Shown one piece after another: positions 1 through 9,858 of a stretch of 64,000 nt of DNA. Numbering within the stretch: the first letter of the stretch is position 1; every line of letters starts with the position of its first letter. The DNA lies in NCBI GenBank assembly GCA_003139095.1, contig PLHW01000010.1, positions 62,001-126,000 on the forward strand, written 5' to 3'. The position numbers were made by a program, and so were the translations under genes. This DNA comes from Acidobacteriaceae bacterium (GTDB taxonomy: Bacteria > Acidobacteriota > Terriglobia > Terriglobales > Acidobacteriaceae). The notes beneath the pieces are model-generated. The model saw nothing but the letters and a program-made list of their open reading frames with translations, made no database searches and had not been told where the DNA came from.

Positions 1-621
1 CTGTCTGTGATTCTTCACCATCCATTCCGCCAAAATGGACCCGCCGCGGCTCACGATCCCAGTGACACGGCCTGACGCCAGCGGGATATGCTGAACCAAT
101 ACGCCGGCGTGGATGGTCATGTAATCCACGCCCTGCTGCGCCTGCTCCTCGATTACTTCGAGCATCAGCGCCGCCGAGAGATCTTCAACACGACGCACCC
201 GGCTCAGAGCCTCATAGATCGGCACCGTACCAATCGGAACCGGCGACTCATCAATGATCGCCTGGCGGATGAGAGGAATGTCGCCGCCGGTGGACAGGTC
301 CATTACAGTATCGGCACCGTACTTGATCGAGTAGCGGAGCTTCTTTAGTTCCTCTTCAATATTGGATGTCGTGGCGGAATTGCCGATGTTCGCGTTGATC
401 TTGCAAGTTCCGGCAATGCCGATACACATCGGCTCGAGATTGCGGTGATTCACATTGGCGGGGATGACCATGCGCCCGCGAGCGACTTCATCACGGACCA
501 ACTCCGGGTTCAGCTTTTCTCGCTGTGCGACGTACTTCATTTGCCGGGTCATCATTCCGGAACGGGCGTGGTGGATCTGAGTGTGAATCGAGGTTTCCGC
601 GTCAGGCATTTTGCCGTTCAT
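1..621 (-). CDS. thiC: phosphomethylpyrimidine synthase ThiC, N-terminal part (cut by window edge)
   Basis: The leftward frame opens at ATG 621 ([12 protein letters not shown]) and runs off base 1 without a stop, giving about 207 residues. ThiC is a radical-SAM enzyme that rearranges aminoimidazole ribotide into the pyrimidine of thiamine. Family stretches are visible: [46 protein letters not shown] and IHAGVL. The iron-sulfur cysteines lie in the missing C-terminus. The protein starts directly at the catalytic domain, so it is the short ThiC form. Its start is 14 bp after thiG, so the two are co-transcribed. The radical-SAM paralogue BzaF looks similar, but the neighbour thiG favours ThiC. 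Confidence 0.9.
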   Translation of the reverse strand, partial: MNGKMPDAETSIHTQIHHARSGMMTRQMKYVAQREKLNPELVRDEVARGRMVIPANVNHRNLEPMCIGIAGTCKINANIGNSATTSNIEEELKKLRYSIKYGADTVMDLSTGGDIPLIRQAIIDESPVPIGTVPIYEALSRVRRVEDLSAALMLEVIEEQAQQGVDYMTIHAGVLVQHIPLASGRVTGIVSRGGSILAEWMVKNHRQ

Positions 622-635
622 GTTTTTCGTTCTCT

Positions 636-1496
636 CTATTTGAGGCTGTATTCGTGCGACGGCAGACTTACCGGCGCGATCGTCGCCGGATTACTCAACC
701 CGTTCTTCGGACTGCTTGCATTGGCATATAGGAATCGCCCCATGCGTTTCGCTTCGAAAGCCAGTCTCCCTGCTATTACAGCGTGACCCATGGCGCGCGC
801 CATGGCGACACTGTCTTCTGCGGCCGCGACGGCCGTGTTGAGGAGGACTGCGTCGAATCCCAACTCCATTGCAATTGCGGCGTCTGACGCTGTGCCCACA
901 CCGGCATCGACGATCAGAGGAACGGATGTGATCTGTTCACGCAGAATCCGCAGGTTCGTCTGATTCTGGATGCCGAGTCCCGACCCAATCGGCGCCCCCA
1001 ACGGCATGACGGCCGCAGCGCCGGCATCAATGAGTTTGCGGGCATTGACAAGATCGTCAGTCGTGTAAGGCAGTACGACGAAGCCTTCCCTGGCGAGAAT
1101 GCCTGTAGCCTCGAGCAGGCCTTCGTTATCAGGAAACAAAGTCTGGTCATCTCCAATCACTTCGAGCTTGATCCAGTTGGAAAACCCGGCCTCGCGCGCC
1201 AAATGAGCGGTGCGCACCGCCTCGGTCGCCGTTCTGCATCCGGCCGTGTTCGGAAGCAGGAAATATGAATGGCCAGTCAGGTGGCTGAGAATGGAGTCGG
1301 ATTGGCGATCACCAAGGTTGACCCGCCGTACAGCCACCGTGATAATCTCCGCGCCGGATTCGTGGTGACAGGCGGCCATGATTTCCGGGCTGCGATACTT
1401 TCCCGTCCCGAGCATGACCCGCGAGCGGAAGCTGCGGTCTGCGATCGTGAGTCTCGTCGTTGCGGCGCTGTCCGTTGAGAATCCGTTGTCAGTCAT
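636..1496 (-). CDS. thiG: thiazole synthase ThiG
   Basis: ThiG builds thiazole phosphate from 1-deoxyxylulose 5-phosphate, dehydroglycine and ThiS thiocarboxylate. It is a TIM barrel. Visible are [10 protein letters not shown] near the N-terminus, the [13 protein letters not shown] loop, [10 protein letters not shown] with the lysine that forms the imine, and the phosphate-binding [14 protein letters not shown] 1496 (MTDNG) is chosen because the frame upstream has no family similarity. The 286-residue product is slightly long, with a C-terminal tail of about 20 residues. No thiS, thiF or thiH is nearby, so ThiS must come from elsewhere. About 100 bp separate it from pgl upstream, so it may have its own promoter. 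Confidence 0.92.
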   Translation of the reverse strand: MTDNGFSTDSAATTRLTIADRSFRSRVMLGTGKYRSPEIMAACHHESGAEIITVAVRRVNLGDRQSDSILSHLTGHSYFLLPNTAGCRTATEAVRTAHLAREAGFSNWIKLEVIGDDQTLFPDNEGLLEATGILAREGFVVLPYTTDDLVNARKLIDAGAAAVMPLGAPIGSGLGIQNQTNLRILREQITSVPLIVDAGVGTASDAAIAMELGFDAVLLNTAVAAAEDSVAMARAMGHAVIAGRLAFEAKRMGRFLYANASSPKNGLSNPATIAPVSLPSHEYSLK

Positions 1497-1539
1497 GGCT
1501 GTTCCTGCCCCGTTCCTATCCTTATTAATACTGCTGTCC

Positions 1540-1551
1540 GTGGCACCTGTC
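1540..1551 (+). promoter_or_regulatory. possible weak copy of the TGGCANNTGAC motif upstream of thiG
   Basis: The bases TGGCACCTGTC lie about 45 bp upstream of thiG. They differ by one base from the copy at 57290 (TGGCACCTGAC). The match is weaker and closer to the gene than the other copies, so it may be chance. Confidence 0.15.
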
Positions 1552-1597
1552 CGGAGAATGGCAGTCATACCCTTCGAAGGCCAATCTTTGCATATAC

Positions 1598-2293
1598 TTA
1601 GGCCGGCACTTTTGTTGCTGCTTGATCAGAAAAGATCACCGCCCGCTCCTGATTAATCTTTCCTGCCGGAATCGACTGGTCGCCCTGGCGCAGGCGGGCT
1701 AGCATGATGGCTTTCTCACTGCCAGTAGCCAACCACAGGATCCGGCGGGCGCGATTGATAATCGGATAGGTCAGAGTCATTCGCCGCCTGTGCTGGTATT
1801 CACCTGTCAGAGCTACGTCAGCCTCGGTGATCTTGAGTACTGGATCTCCCGGCACAAGGGAGGCGGTATGCCCGTCCGGCCCCAGGCCCAAGTGGACCAA
1901 GTCCAGGACCGGCGGAGTCCCGGCAATATCACGCAAGGTTGCGGCATAGCGCGCGACTCCTGTTTCCAGATCGGGCGATTCCACCGGCATGGCGTGGATC
2001 TGCTCGGGACGAATCGGAGAGTGCGCGAGGGATTCCAGAAGATGCGTGAGATTTCGATCGGCGTCACCCGCGGGCGCTACGCGTTCGTCGACCTGCACCA
2101 CATGAATGTGCTCCCAGCGGAGAGCTTCCGTGGCCAGCGCGCGAAGCATGATCCATGGAGTACGACCCCCGCTAACCGCCATCACGAAGCGACCGCGCGC
2201 CACAACGGCGCTACGGGCTTCCGCGGCAATATACTTCGCGGCCGCTCGCGCGGTCGATTCGTCGTCGGAATAGGAATAGACTTCGATCCTCAT
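1598..2293 (-). CDS. pgl: 6-phosphogluconolactonase
   Basis: Hydrolyses 6-phosphogluconolactone, step two of the oxidative pentose phosphate pathway. The 231 residues match the DevB/SOL family in length. Visible are the N-terminal VMAVSGGRTP phosphate-binding loop, the VDERVAP motif, and HLGLGPDGHTASL, the signature around the proposed catalytic histidine. The start at 2293 follows AGGAAG at good spacing. It begins 9 bp after zwf, so it is translated from the same operon. The C-terminus (QERAVIFSDQAA) is complete. Confidence 0.94.
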   Translation of the reverse strand: MRIEVYSYSDDESTARAAAKYIAAEARSAVVARGRFVMAVSGGRTPWIMLRALATEALRWEHIHVVQVDERVAPAGDADRNLTHLLESLAHSPIRPEQIHAMPVESPDLETGVARYAATLRDIAGTPPVLDLVHLGLGPDGHTASLVPGDPVLKITEADVALTGEYQHRRRMTLTYPIINRARRILWLATGSEKAIMLARLRQGDQSIPAGKINQERAVIFSDQAATKVPA

Positions 2294-2302
2294 GTCACTT
2301 CC

Positions 2303-3715
2303 TCAAGCGGCTTTGGTGGCAGATGAAGGCTCCTGTCGGACAATTGGGTCGTGCCATCCGCCTGGAGGCGTCACTCGCTCGACTTCATTCGGTCCCCAGC
2401 ACTTTGGCTCGTACGGATAGACGGGAGTGCCTTTCTTCAGCACTGGATCCACAATTCTCCACGCTTCTTCCACGTAGTCTTCCCGCGCGAAGAGAGTGGC
2501 GTCCCCAGCCATGGCATCTCCCAGCACGCGTTCGTAGGCATCCATTTCCTCCGCGTTGGGCTGCTGGCTTGCGATCATCTCCGCCGACTCGCCAACCAAT
2601 TTCTCGCCCGGAGCCATGACCATCATGCCCATGGCGATTCCGACATCCGGGCTGATCCGGAAGCGGAGGTAATTCGATTGCAGCTCATCCGCGGGGATTA
2701 CGGTGGGAGGCTTGCGCAGCCGGCAGACGATTTCCGTGCAGGTCACGGGCAGATACTTACCCGCCCGGATGTAGAAGGGAACTCCATGCCAACGCCAGGA
2801 ATTGACGTCCAACCGGAGTGCGGCGAAGGTCTCCACTTTCGAGTTTGGAGCCACGCCTTTCTCATCGAGGTACCCGCGAAACTGGCCGCGCACAATATTC
2901 TTTTCTTCCAGCGCCGCAATCGCCTTAAGGACCTTCACTTTCTCGTCGCGGATGGATTCGCTGTCCATTCTCACCGGAGCTTCCATCGCCAGATTGCACA
3001 GCACCTGAAACAGATGGTTCTGGACGACGTCGCGTATCGTTCCGGTCTGATCGTAGAAGCCGCCGCGGCCCTGGACGCCGAAATCTTCCGCCATGGTGAT
3101 TTGCACGCTCTCGATGTAGTTGCGATTCCAGAACGCCTCCATGAAAGCATTGGTGAAGCGGAAGACGACCATATTGTGGACCGGCCGCTTCCCCAGGTAA
3201 TGATCGATTCGGAAAATCGAGGATTCATCGAATTTCCGGAGAAGGACCTGATTCAGATGTCGCGCGGATTCCAGATCGTGACCGAACGGTTTTTCAACGA
3301 TGATGCGGGCGTCGGTCGTGCAGCCGCAATGCGTTAGTTGTTCGAGCACAGCTTCGAACATGGTGGGCGGGATGGCAAGGTAGTGCGCCGGCCGTTGCGC
3401 CGTCTTCAGCTCCCGGCCCAGCGCCTTGAAGGTTTCCGCGTCCTGGTAGTCTCCATCCACGTAGCGGAGCAAACTGGAAAGCTTCTCGAACGCAGCCTGG
3501 TCCACGCCACCGTGCTTCTCGAGGCTATCGTGCGCCCGCGCCTTCAGTTGCTCCAGGTTCCAGCCTGCCTTGGCGACACCAACGACCGGCACATTAAGAT
3601 GGCCGCGCTTTACCATAGCCTGCAACGCGGGAAATATCTTCTTGTAAGCGAGGTCCCCGGTTGCCCCGAAGAATACGAGCGCATCGGAATGAGAATTGTT
3701 CACAGTCATCTCCAC
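2303..3715 (-). CDS. zwf: glucose-6-phosphate 1-dehydrogenase
   Basis: Oxidises glucose 6-phosphate to 6-phosphogluconolactone with NAD(P)+. The N-terminal Rossmann motif is VFFGATGDLAYKK. The active-site signature RIDHYLGKRPVHN and the substrate-binding EKPFGHDLESA are intact, and the 470 residues are family length. There are two possible starts. GTG 3715 directly abuts the gnd stop codon and has AAGGTGG five bases upstream. ATG 3709 is two codons later. I favour GTG 3715 on spacing. Tight coupling to gnd and pgl marks a single oxidative pentose phosphate unit. Confidence 0.96.
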   Translation of the reverse strand: MEMTVNNSHSDALVFFGATGDLAYKKIFPALQAMVKRGHLNVPVVGVAKAGWNLEQLKARAHDSLEKHGGVDQAAFEKLSSLLRYVDGDYQDAETFKALGRELKTAQRPAHYLAIPPTMFEAVLEQLTHCGCTTDARIIVEKPFGHDLESARHLNQVLLRKFDESSIFRIDHYLGKRPVHNMVVFRFTNAFMEAFWNRNYIESVQITMAEDFGVQGRGGFYDQTGTIRDVVQNHLFQVLCNLAMEAPVRMDSESIRDEKVKVLKAIAALEEKNIVRGQFRGYLDEKGVAPNSKVETFAALRLDVNSWRWHGVPFYIRAGKYLPVTCTEIVCRLRKPPTVIPADELQSNYLRFRISPDVGIAMGMMVMAPGEKLVGESAEMIASQQPNAEEMDAYERVLGDAMAGDATLFAREDYVEEAWRIVDPVLKKGTPVYPYEPKCWGPNEVERVTPPGGWHDPIVRQEPSSATKAA

Positions 3716-4747
3716 TTAAGCCACCTTTGTCTTGCCGTCAGATTTTTCCAGGTGTCCGCCAAACTCATACCGCATGGCCGACAACAGTTTGTTGGCGAAA
3801 TCAGCCTCGCCGCGCGAACTGAATCGCTCGTAAAGAGCCGTGGTCAGGACCGGCGCCGGTACGGCTTCGTCGATCGCCGCTTTAATCGTCCAGCGACCTT
3901 CGCCGGAGTCGGAGACTCGACCAGCAAATTTTGAGAGAATCGGATCCTGAGTCAGAGCGTTGGCTGTAAGATCCAGCAGCCACGACGCAATCACGCTTCC
4001 GCGACGCCAGACTTCAGCGATATCGCGCAGGTTCAAGTCGTACTGGTACTCTTCGGGATTACGCAACGGTGTGGTTTCAGCATCGACCGCGCCGCCCGCT
4101 TGCTTTCCAATGTTGGCGGAGCGCAAGATTCCCAGCCCTTCCGCGTAGGCGGCCATAATGCCGTACTCGATTCCGTTGTGCACCATCTTGACGAAGTGGC
4201 CAGCACCGTTTGGCCCGCAGTGCAGGTAACCCTGCTCGGACGTGCCGTCGACCTTCTCGCGGCCGAGTGTGCGTGGAATGTCGCCCATTCCCGGAGCGAG
4301 CGCGGCGAAGATCGGGTCGAGACGCTTGACGACCTCGTTCTCACCGCCGATCATCATGCAGTAACCGCGCTCCAGACCCCACACGCCGCCACTGGTGCCG
4401 ACATCCACATAGTGGATTTTCGGAGTGAGTTCCTTCGCGCGCCGTATATCGTCAACGTAATACGAGTTGCCGCCGTCGATGAGGATGTCTCCCGCGTCGA
4501 GCTGCGGCAAGAGATCGGCGATGGTTTGGTCGACAACCGCAGCCGGTACCATCAGCCAGATCGCTCGTGGCTTCGCGAGTTTTTTTACGAGGTCCGCCAG
4601 CGAAGACGCGCCCGTCGCCTTATCCTTCACCAGTTCGTTCACTGCTTGCGACGACCTGTCGAAGACCACACAGTTGTGTCCTTTGTTGATGAGGCGCCGC
4701 ACCATATTGGCGCCCATTCTTCCTAAGCCGATCATTCCAAGTTGCAT
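3716..4747 (-). CDS. gnd: 6-phosphogluconate dehydrogenase (decarboxylating), short form
   Basis: Converts 6-phosphogluconate to ribulose 5-phosphate and CO2. The nucleotide-binding motif [14 protein letters not shown] is at the N-terminus. The catalytic block [14 protein letters not shown] carries the lysine and the HNG signature. At 343 residues this is the short, GndA/YqeC-like form rather than the roughly 470-residue form. ATG 4747 is chosen over the upstream in-frame codon because GAGGAGA lies seven bases before it. The short form is often NAD-linked, but I cannot decide cofactor preference from the sequence. Confidence 0.94.
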   Translation of the reverse strand: MQLGMIGLGRMGANMVRRLINKGHNCVVFDRSSQAVNELVKDKATGASSLADLVKKLAKPRAIWLMVPAAVVDQTIADLLPQLDAGDILIDGGNSYYVDDIRRAKELTPKIHYVDVGTSGGVWGLERGYCMMIGGENEVVKRLDPIFAALAPGMGDIPRTLGREKVDGTSEQGYLHCGPNGAGHFVKMVHNGIEYGIMAAYAEGLGILRSANIGKQAGGAVDAETTPLRNPEEYQYDLNLRDIAEVWRRGSVIASWLLDLTANALTQDPILSKFAGRVSDSGEGRWTIKAAIDEAVPAPVLTTALYERFSSRGEADFANKLLSAMRYEFGGHLEKSDGKTKVA

Positions 4748-4775
4748 TGATGTCTCCTCATGAAAGCAGAATTGT

Positions 4776-5471
4776 TTAAGCGCGCATGACACCCTGGCGA
4801 TGCGCAATGTTTCTCAGCCTGTCCATGGCCGCAGCCACTCCAGCTTCGTTGCCAAAGATGGACGACCCAGCCACAAGAACATCTGCACCGGCCTCGGCCG
4901 CCAGCGGCGCTGTTTCTTCGTCCACGCCCCCGTCCACTTCTACCTCACAGCTCAGTTTCATTCGTTCGACCATCCGACGAACGCGCTCAATTTTGGGCAG
5001 CGTGCTACGGAGAAAGTGCTGGTGTCCGAAACCCGGATTGACCGTCATGACCAACACTTGGTCCACCTCCGGCAGAATCTCCTCAAGAACTGCGGCAGGA
5101 GTTGCCGGATTGATGACAACCCCAGCGCGTTTTCCAAGTTCCTTGATCCGCCGCACAGTGCGATCCAGGTTACAGTTACCCTCCCAGTGGACCAGGAAGG
5201 AATCCGAACCGGCGGCGACAAATTCTTCCAGGAACAGGTCCGGATTGGTGATCATCAGGTGCGTCTCCAGCGGGAGCCTCGTGATACGCCGAAGCGATTG
5301 CACTACCGGCGCTCCCATCGAGAGATTCGGGACAAAATGTCCATCCATCACATCCACATGAATCCGGTCCGCGCCGGCCTTCTCCGCCTCCGCTACCTGC
5401 TCCCCCAGGCGAGCGAAGTCCGCTGCCAGAATTGACGGCGCCAGCTTTACCACATCTCCTTCTGTCTTCAC
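4776..5471 (-). CDS. rpe: ribulose-phosphate 3-epimerase
   Basis: Interconverts ribulose 5-phosphate and xylulose 5-phosphate, linking the oxidative and non-oxidative branches. This is a 231-residue TIM barrel with [13 protein letters not shown], the metal-binding [30 protein letters not shown] and the phosphate-binding [11 protein letters not shown]. The start appears to be GTG 5471 with AAGGA upstream; a second GTG six codons later is possible. The gap to gnd is 28 bp and to the DUF2090 gene 12 bp. Confidence 0.95.
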   Translation of the reverse strand: MKTEGDVVKLAPSILAADFARLGEQVAEAEKAGADRIHVDVMDGHFVPNLSMGAPVVQSLRRITRLPLETHLMITNPDLFLEEFVAAGSDSFLVHWEGNCNLDRTVRRIKELGKRAGVVINPATPAAVLEEILPEVDQVLVMTVNPGFGHQHFLRSTLPKIERVRRMVERMKLSCEVEVDGGVDEETAPLAAEAGADVLVAGSSIFGNEAGVAAAMDRLRNIAHRQGVMRA

Positions 5472-5483
5472 CTAGTCCTTCCC

Positions 5484-6413
5484 CTATGCGTGAACTGGTT
5501 TGTTTTGGGTTTCGAAGATTTCGACGAACTCCTGATAACGACGGGCAATCTCAGCTACCGCCGCATCCCGGGTGATCTTCTTGCCGCGCCAATCGACCAG
5601 CGGATCCCAAAAGCTGGTCCGGCCGACGGCAAAACCGATGAAGCCCGGCACGCCCGCCGCCGTGGTCAGCCATTCGCGGACTTTGCGGTCATCTTCGCCG
5701 CGTCCCAGGATGATGCAGCCGACCTGATTGCGGCCTCCCCGGCGGGCAGCAGCCACGATTTTCTTGCAGTCTTCCCGGCGATCGAGTCCTTCGATCTTCC
5801 ACACGTCCGGCTCGACGCCAGCGTCCTGCATCTGCTCGATCGCCTCAGCCATCAGCCGCGGACGAACCTGTAGGTCGTAAGCCTTCTTATCTCCCTTAAG
5901 CTGATCCAGTTGGGCCTTTTCCGCCGGAACCAGCAGTTCGAACATGAACCGGCTGCGGCTGTTGCTGTGCAGATATTCCGACAGGCGCTTGAGACGCGCC
6001 GACTGGCGTCGATTGAGGTCGGCATCGCCTTCGGGGTTGTAGCGAACCAGAACCTTGCAAAAGGTCGGATGAAACGCTTCAATGTGTTTGCCGAAGTCGT
6101 CGCCATATTCGAAATCAAACTCGTCCTGTCCGCTCTTCTCGGCCGGACATGCAGTCGAGTATCCCGCGGCACTTGCATCGCGCAGAATCGAGAAGCCGAA
6201 CTGCTCATCCACCAGGATGCCCGCCTTTTCTTTAGGCACACCCGCGTGGACGGCGGTTGTGAAAGCGTCATAGATGACGCGCTTGGCGGCGGCGATCTCC
6301 GCCGTCTGTTGCGGGCTCAATGCACCGTCCCATCCGAACATCTTCTTCTGGAACGAGCCCCGGTGATCAAACGGCAGAACGTAAAGTGGTTTGTCAAAGC
6401 CGAGAGTGGTCAT
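5484..6413 (-). CDS. free-standing DUF2090 protein, predicted sugar-phosphate aldolase
   Basis: This 309-residue protein resembles the C-terminal DUF2090 half that is fused to the sugar kinase in long IolC proteins; the kinase half is absent. The fold family is class I aldolase-like. Visible pieces are [66 protein letters not shown] and [11 protein letters not shown]. Lysines in KVLVRYNP and WKIEGLD are candidates for the Schiff base. Its ATG overlaps the pgi stop (ATGA). Its place between pgi and rpe suggests a sugar-phosphate aldolase working beside the pentose phosphate pathway. The substrate is unknown. Confidence 0.8.
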   Translation of the reverse strand: MTTLGFDKPLYVLPFDHRGSFQKKMFGWDGALSPQQTAEIAAAKRVIYDAFTTAVHAGVPKEKAGILVDEQFGFSILRDASAAGYSTACPAEKSGQDEFDFEYGDDFGKHIEAFHPTFCKVLVRYNPEGDADLNRRQSARLKRLSEYLHSNSRSRFMFELLVPAEKAQLDQLKGDKKAYDLQVRPRLMAEAIEQMQDAGVEPDVWKIEGLDRREDCKKIVAAARRGGRNQVGCIILGRGEDDRKVREWLTTAAGVPGFIGFAVGRTSFWDPLVDWRGKKITRDAAVAEIARRYQEFVEIFETQNKPVHA

Positions 6414-8068
6414 GCGGTCTCCTTGGATTTCCGGTAGTAAGTGATCAAGCTGTTGGTGGAACTGTCGTGGGCAAGCTTCGGTTCTGCTTTGCTTTCAAGT
6501 TCGGGGACGATGCGCTGCGCCAGGACTTTTCCTAACTCCACGCCCCACTGGTCGAAGGAGTCGATGTTCCAGATTGCGCCCTGCGTGAACACAGAGTGTT
6601 CATAGAGTGCCACGAGCTTGCCGAGCGTCTCCGGGGTCAGCCGTTCCGCAAAGATCGTGTTCGAAGGACGATTGCCCTCGAACACGCGATGAGGAACCAG
6701 CCAGTCAGGCGTGCCTTCGGCTTCTACCTGCTCGGCAGTCTTGCCGAATGCCAGAGCTTGGGTCTGCGCAAAGACATTGGCAAGCAGCAGATCGTGGTGC
6801 CGGCCGAGTGGGTTAAGCGGTTTTGAGAACGCGATAAAGTCGCACGGAATGAGGCGGGTCCCCTGATGAATCAGTTGGTAGAACGAGTGCTGGCCGTTGG
6901 TCCCCGGTTCGCCCCAGTAAACTGGCCCGGTTTGGTGGGCCACTCTTTTCCCGTCAAGAGTCACGTGCTTGCCATTGCTCTCCATTGTCAATTGCTGGAG
7001 GTAGGCAGGAAACCGTTTCAGATATTGCTCGTAGGGCAACACGGCCACGGTCTGTGCTCCAAAGAAATCGCTGTACCAGACGCCCAGCAGACCCATGAGC
7101 ACTGGCAGGTTGCGCTCGAAGGGCGCGGTGCGGAAGTGTTCGTCCATCTGATGGAGACCATTCAGCAGCGCGTAAAAATTGTTCGGACCGATGGCGACCA
7201 TCGTCGAGAGGCCGATAGCCGAGCTCATCGAGTAGCGCCCACCCACCCAGTCCCAGAACTCGAACATGTTGGCCGTATCGATGCCGAATTTCCGGACCTC
7301 GGCGGTGTTGGTCGACACCGCCACAAAATGCTTCGCGACTGATTTTTCGTCGCCGCCCAGGCCAGCGAGCGACCAGGTCCGGGCCGTTTGGGCGTTCGTC
7401 ATCGTCTCCAGCGTGGTAAAGGTTTTCGAAGAGATGATGAAAACCGTTTCCGACGGATCAAGGTCGCGGACGGCCTCCGCGAAGTCGGTGCCATCAACAT
7501 TCGATACAAAACGAAATGTCATGCTTCGATCGGCGTAGTACTTCAGCGCCTCGTAGGCCATGACCGGCCCGAGGTCGGAGCCGCCGATGCCGACATTGAT
7601 CACGTTGCGAATGCGCTTGCCGGTGTGCCCCTTCCATTCTCCGCTTCGTATCCGGTTTGCAAAATTGGCCATCCGGTCGAGCACGGCATGCACCTTGGGA
7701 ACCACGTTTTCGCCATCCACAACGATGGATGCCTCTCGCGGTGCTCGCAGGGCAGTATGCAAAACCGCTCGTTTCTCGGTGACGTTAATCTTCTCCCCGC
7801 GAAACATGGCGTCGATTCGTTCCCGTAGGCGCGATTCCTCGGCGAGTTTGATCAGCAGTTGAAGTGTCTCGCTGGTGATCCGATTCTTCGAGTAATCGAG
7901 ATAAAGGCCCAATGCTTCCACAGTCAGACGTGTCCCTCGCTTGGGATCGTCCGCAAAGAGCTGTCGCAGGTGTACTTCCTCGATCTCCTTATAGTGGACC
8001 CCCAGGTCCTTCCATGCCTGACGCTTGACCACCGGGCGCCTGACCGTTGCTTCCGCGCGTGCTGCCAT
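6410..8068 (-). CDS. pgi: glucose-6-phosphate isomerase
   Basis: Interconverts glucose 6-phosphate and fructose 6-phosphate. The 552 residues are full length. Present are [33 protein letters not shown], the PGI signature around [18 protein letters not shown] with MESNGK, and [14 protein letters not shown] carrying the glutamate and histidine region. ATG 8068 has AAAGGA upstream. The 5' end lies inside the extended 3' end of the ROK glucokinase gene (80-base overlap), and the 3' end overlaps the DUF2090 gene by four bases. Confidence 0.97.
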   Translation of the reverse strand: MAARAEATVRRPVVKRQAWKDLGVHYKEIEEVHLRQLFADDPKRGTRLTVEALGLYLDYSKNRITSETLQLLIKLAEESRLRERIDAMFRGEKINVTEKRAVLHTALRAPREASIVVDGENVVPKVHAVLDRMANFANRIRSGEWKGHTGKRIRNVINVGIGGSDLGPVMAYEALKYYADRSMTFRFVSNVDGTDFAEAVRDLDPSETVFIISSKTFTTLETMTNAQTARTWSLAGLGGDEKSVAKHFVAVSTNTAEVRKFGIDTANMFEFWDWVGGRYSMSSAIGLSTMVAIGPNNFYALLNGLHQMDEHFRTAPFERNLPVLMGLLGVWYSDFFGAQTVAVLPYEQYLKRFPAYLQQLTMESNGKHVTLDGKRVAHQTGPVYWGEPGTNGQHSFYQLIHQGTRLIPCDFIAFSKPLNPLGRHHDLLLANVFAQTQALAFGKTAEQVEAEGTPDWLVPHRVFEGNRPSNTIFAERLTPETLGKLVALYEHSVFTQGAIWNIDSFDQWGVELGKVLAQRIVPELESKAEPKLAHDSSTNSLITYYRKSKETA

Positions 8069-8786
8069 GTTCGTCGTCCTTTCGTGAACTCTGAGTACTT
8101 GAAATCGATCCTGTGGAAGTCAGAGGGTGCGGTTCGCTTGCTTCTTCCCACAAGCGAAAGCCTCCCTGGAACGCATTGCGGTTGTCGCCTAGCCTGCACT
8201 TTGGAGGCAGTTCTTTCAGTTCCTTCGCGTTGCCGCCTCCTAGAACCACCTCGTCCGGTTCAAGGGCGGCAGCCAATCCGGCAACCACATCCGCAACATA
8301 GTGGCGCCATCTTTTCTTGCCGAAGTTCAGGAGTGCCGCGTTGCCAACATAGCTCTCGTACGTTTCTCTCTTGAACGGGAGATGACCCAATTCCATGGGC
8401 TCCACAACGCCGTCCACAACCAGCGCTGACCCGAGTCCCGTTCCCAATCCCAGGAAGAGCATCTTCCCTTTTCGGTAGCTGCCCAAGCCCTGCATTGCTG
8501 CATCATTTACCAGCCTTACTGGACAGCCAAAGGCGGCCCGGTAGTTAAAGCCAACCCATCCGTTTCCAAGGTGGCGAGGTTCTGCAACTGGCCGGTTTCT
8601 TAAAACCGGTCCGGGGAAACCGATCGACACTGCATCGTACTTCCAGTCGTCGGTAACCTTCTTCACCCACGTCACCATTTGTTTCGCCGTCAGTGTGGGC
8701 CCGGAGGGAAACTTCCGTGGTTCTCGTTCGCCGGTGACGAGAACCTTGATGTGCGTGCCACCGACATCAACCACCAGTACATTCAT
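7989..8786 (-). CDS. ROK-family glucokinase (polyphosphate/ATP glucokinase type) with unusual C-terminal tail
   Basis: Likely phosphorylates glucose. [12 protein letters not shown] is the N-terminal phosphate loop. Also visible are [29 protein letters not shown] and ELGHLPF, as in polyphosphate glucokinases (PpgK). ATG 8786 is the natural start of the ROK core; upstream codons are unrelated. The conserved part ends near GGFRLWE. About 45 low-complexity residues then follow (rich in S, T, G, Q) and run 80 bases into pgi. Either the tail is real or a base change removed the original stop. I cannot tell the phosphate donor from sequence alone. Confidence 0.85.
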   Translation of the reverse strand: MNVLVVDVGGTHIKVLVTGEREPRKFPSGPTLTAKQMVTWVKKVTDDWKYDAVSIGFPGPVLRNRPVAEPRHLGNGWVGFNYRAAFGCPVRLVNDAAMQGLGSYRKGKMLFLGLGTGLGSALVVDGVVEPMELGHLPFKRETYESYVGNAALLNFGKKRWRHYVADVVAGLAAALEPDEVVLGGGNAKELKELPPKCRLGDNRNAFQGGFRLWEEASEPHPLTSTGSISSTQSSRKDDEHGSTRGSNGQAPGGQASGMEGPGGPL

Positions 8787-8838
8787 GTCAACCACTCTCT
8801 TATTCGGACGTGTGCGTCCAGCAGGTGAATCGCTTTTG

Positions 8839-9837
8839 CTAACTGAGTCCCGAGTTCTCCAGCCCACAGGCGGCCGCTCCCACTAATCCAGCCGGAGTAA
8901 CCACAACGTGCATCGGGATGCGCCCCAGGAGGTCTGCGAACCGTCCTTTGCGTTTAAAGCGCTCCATGAAGGCCGGCTGCCGGATGATTTGCAGAATGTG
9001 GGTGGCGACCCCACCCGCCACATAGACACCGCCAGTCGCGAGGAACTTCACCGCGAGATTGCCAGCCTCTGCGGCTAAAATCGAAACAAACATGTCAATG
9101 GTCGCTGTGCACAACTTACTCGTATTTTCAGGACTGACGGCCTGGTTGATGATCACAAACGAAGGATCAGCGGCCGATGCAACCAGCGCGGCCACTTCGG
9201 GCGTCTCGGGAATTCTTTCGGCGTCGCGCAGGAATCCATAGATATTCGGGATTCCGATTCCCGAGCACACATGCTCGAAGCTCACGTGATCGAACTTCTT
9301 GAACATGTATTCGAGCAGACGGACCTGCGTCGCGTCGGTGGGAGCGAAATCCGAATGACCACCCTCGGAACTATGTGCCTGGTAGCGGGCACCGTCCCAT
9401 GTGAGAAACGACTCGCCCAGCCCCGTACCTGGTGCGATCACCGCAATCGTGCCCTCTGGAACTGGTGCGCCGGCATTAAGGGTGCACACGTCGCTTGGCC
9501 GCAGGATAGGAACGGCACGGGCGATCGCCTCCAGATCATTGATCAGCTGAACCGCCTTAAGGTTTAAATTCAATTCCCGCGCAAGTGAGTTCTCTTCAAT
9601 CAGCCAGGGCAAGTTGGTGGTCTTCACCCGCCCGCCGATCACCGGCCCCGCCACCGCAAAGCAGGCTCGATCGACCGGCTTCTGAGACTTTGCCAGAAAC
9701 TCTTTCACAATCGCCTGCAAGCTCGGATAATCCGCGCTGTGTACCTTTGCTTCCGCGAGCGGAGCATGAGGTCCCGCTTCGTTCGAAAAGATCGCCAAGT
9801 CCGTTTTCGTGCCGCCGATATCTCCTGCGACTAACAT
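8839..9837 (-). CDS. glk: glucokinase, Glk family
   Basis: ATP-dependent glucose phosphorylation. The 332-residue Glk (non-ROK) protein has AGDIGGTKTDLAIF, NLPWLIEE, LINDLEAIARA, IAPGTGLGES, the SEGGHSDFAPTD substrate loop and a C-terminal GLVGAAACG. ATG 9837 follows CGGAGGA. It sits 21 bp after the transporter gene and 52 bp before a second, unrelated glucokinase, so the operon encodes two independent ways to phosphorylate glucose. Confidence 0.95.
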   Translation of the reverse strand: MLVAGDIGGTKTDLAIFSNEAGPHAPLAEAKVHSADYPSLQAIVKEFLAKSQKPVDRACFAVAGPVIGGRVKTTNLPWLIEENSLARELNLNLKAVQLINDLEAIARAVPILRPSDVCTLNAGAPVPEGTIAVIAPGTGLGESFLTWDGARYQAHSSEGGHSDFAPTDATQVRLLEYMFKKFDHVSFEHVCSGIGIPNIYGFLRDAERIPETPEVAALVASAADPSFVIINQAVSPENTSKLCTATIDMFVSILAAEAGNLAVKFLATGGVYVAGGVATHILQIIRQPAFMERFKRKGRFADLLGRIPMHVVVTPAGLVGAAACGLENSGLS

Positions 9838-9858
9838 ATCTATCCTCCGAGTGAACTC

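Noticed and set aside
1497-1597. Possible TPP riboswitch upstream of thiG
   Set aside because: The conserved CTGAGA and the ACC(C)TGATCTGG-type box are not present in either orientation, and 100 bp is short for aptamer plus expression platform.
2351-3337. Long plus-strand open frame opposite zwf
   Set aside because: Antisense shadow caused by high third-position GC; no ribosome site or recognisable domain, and zwf fully explains the sequence.
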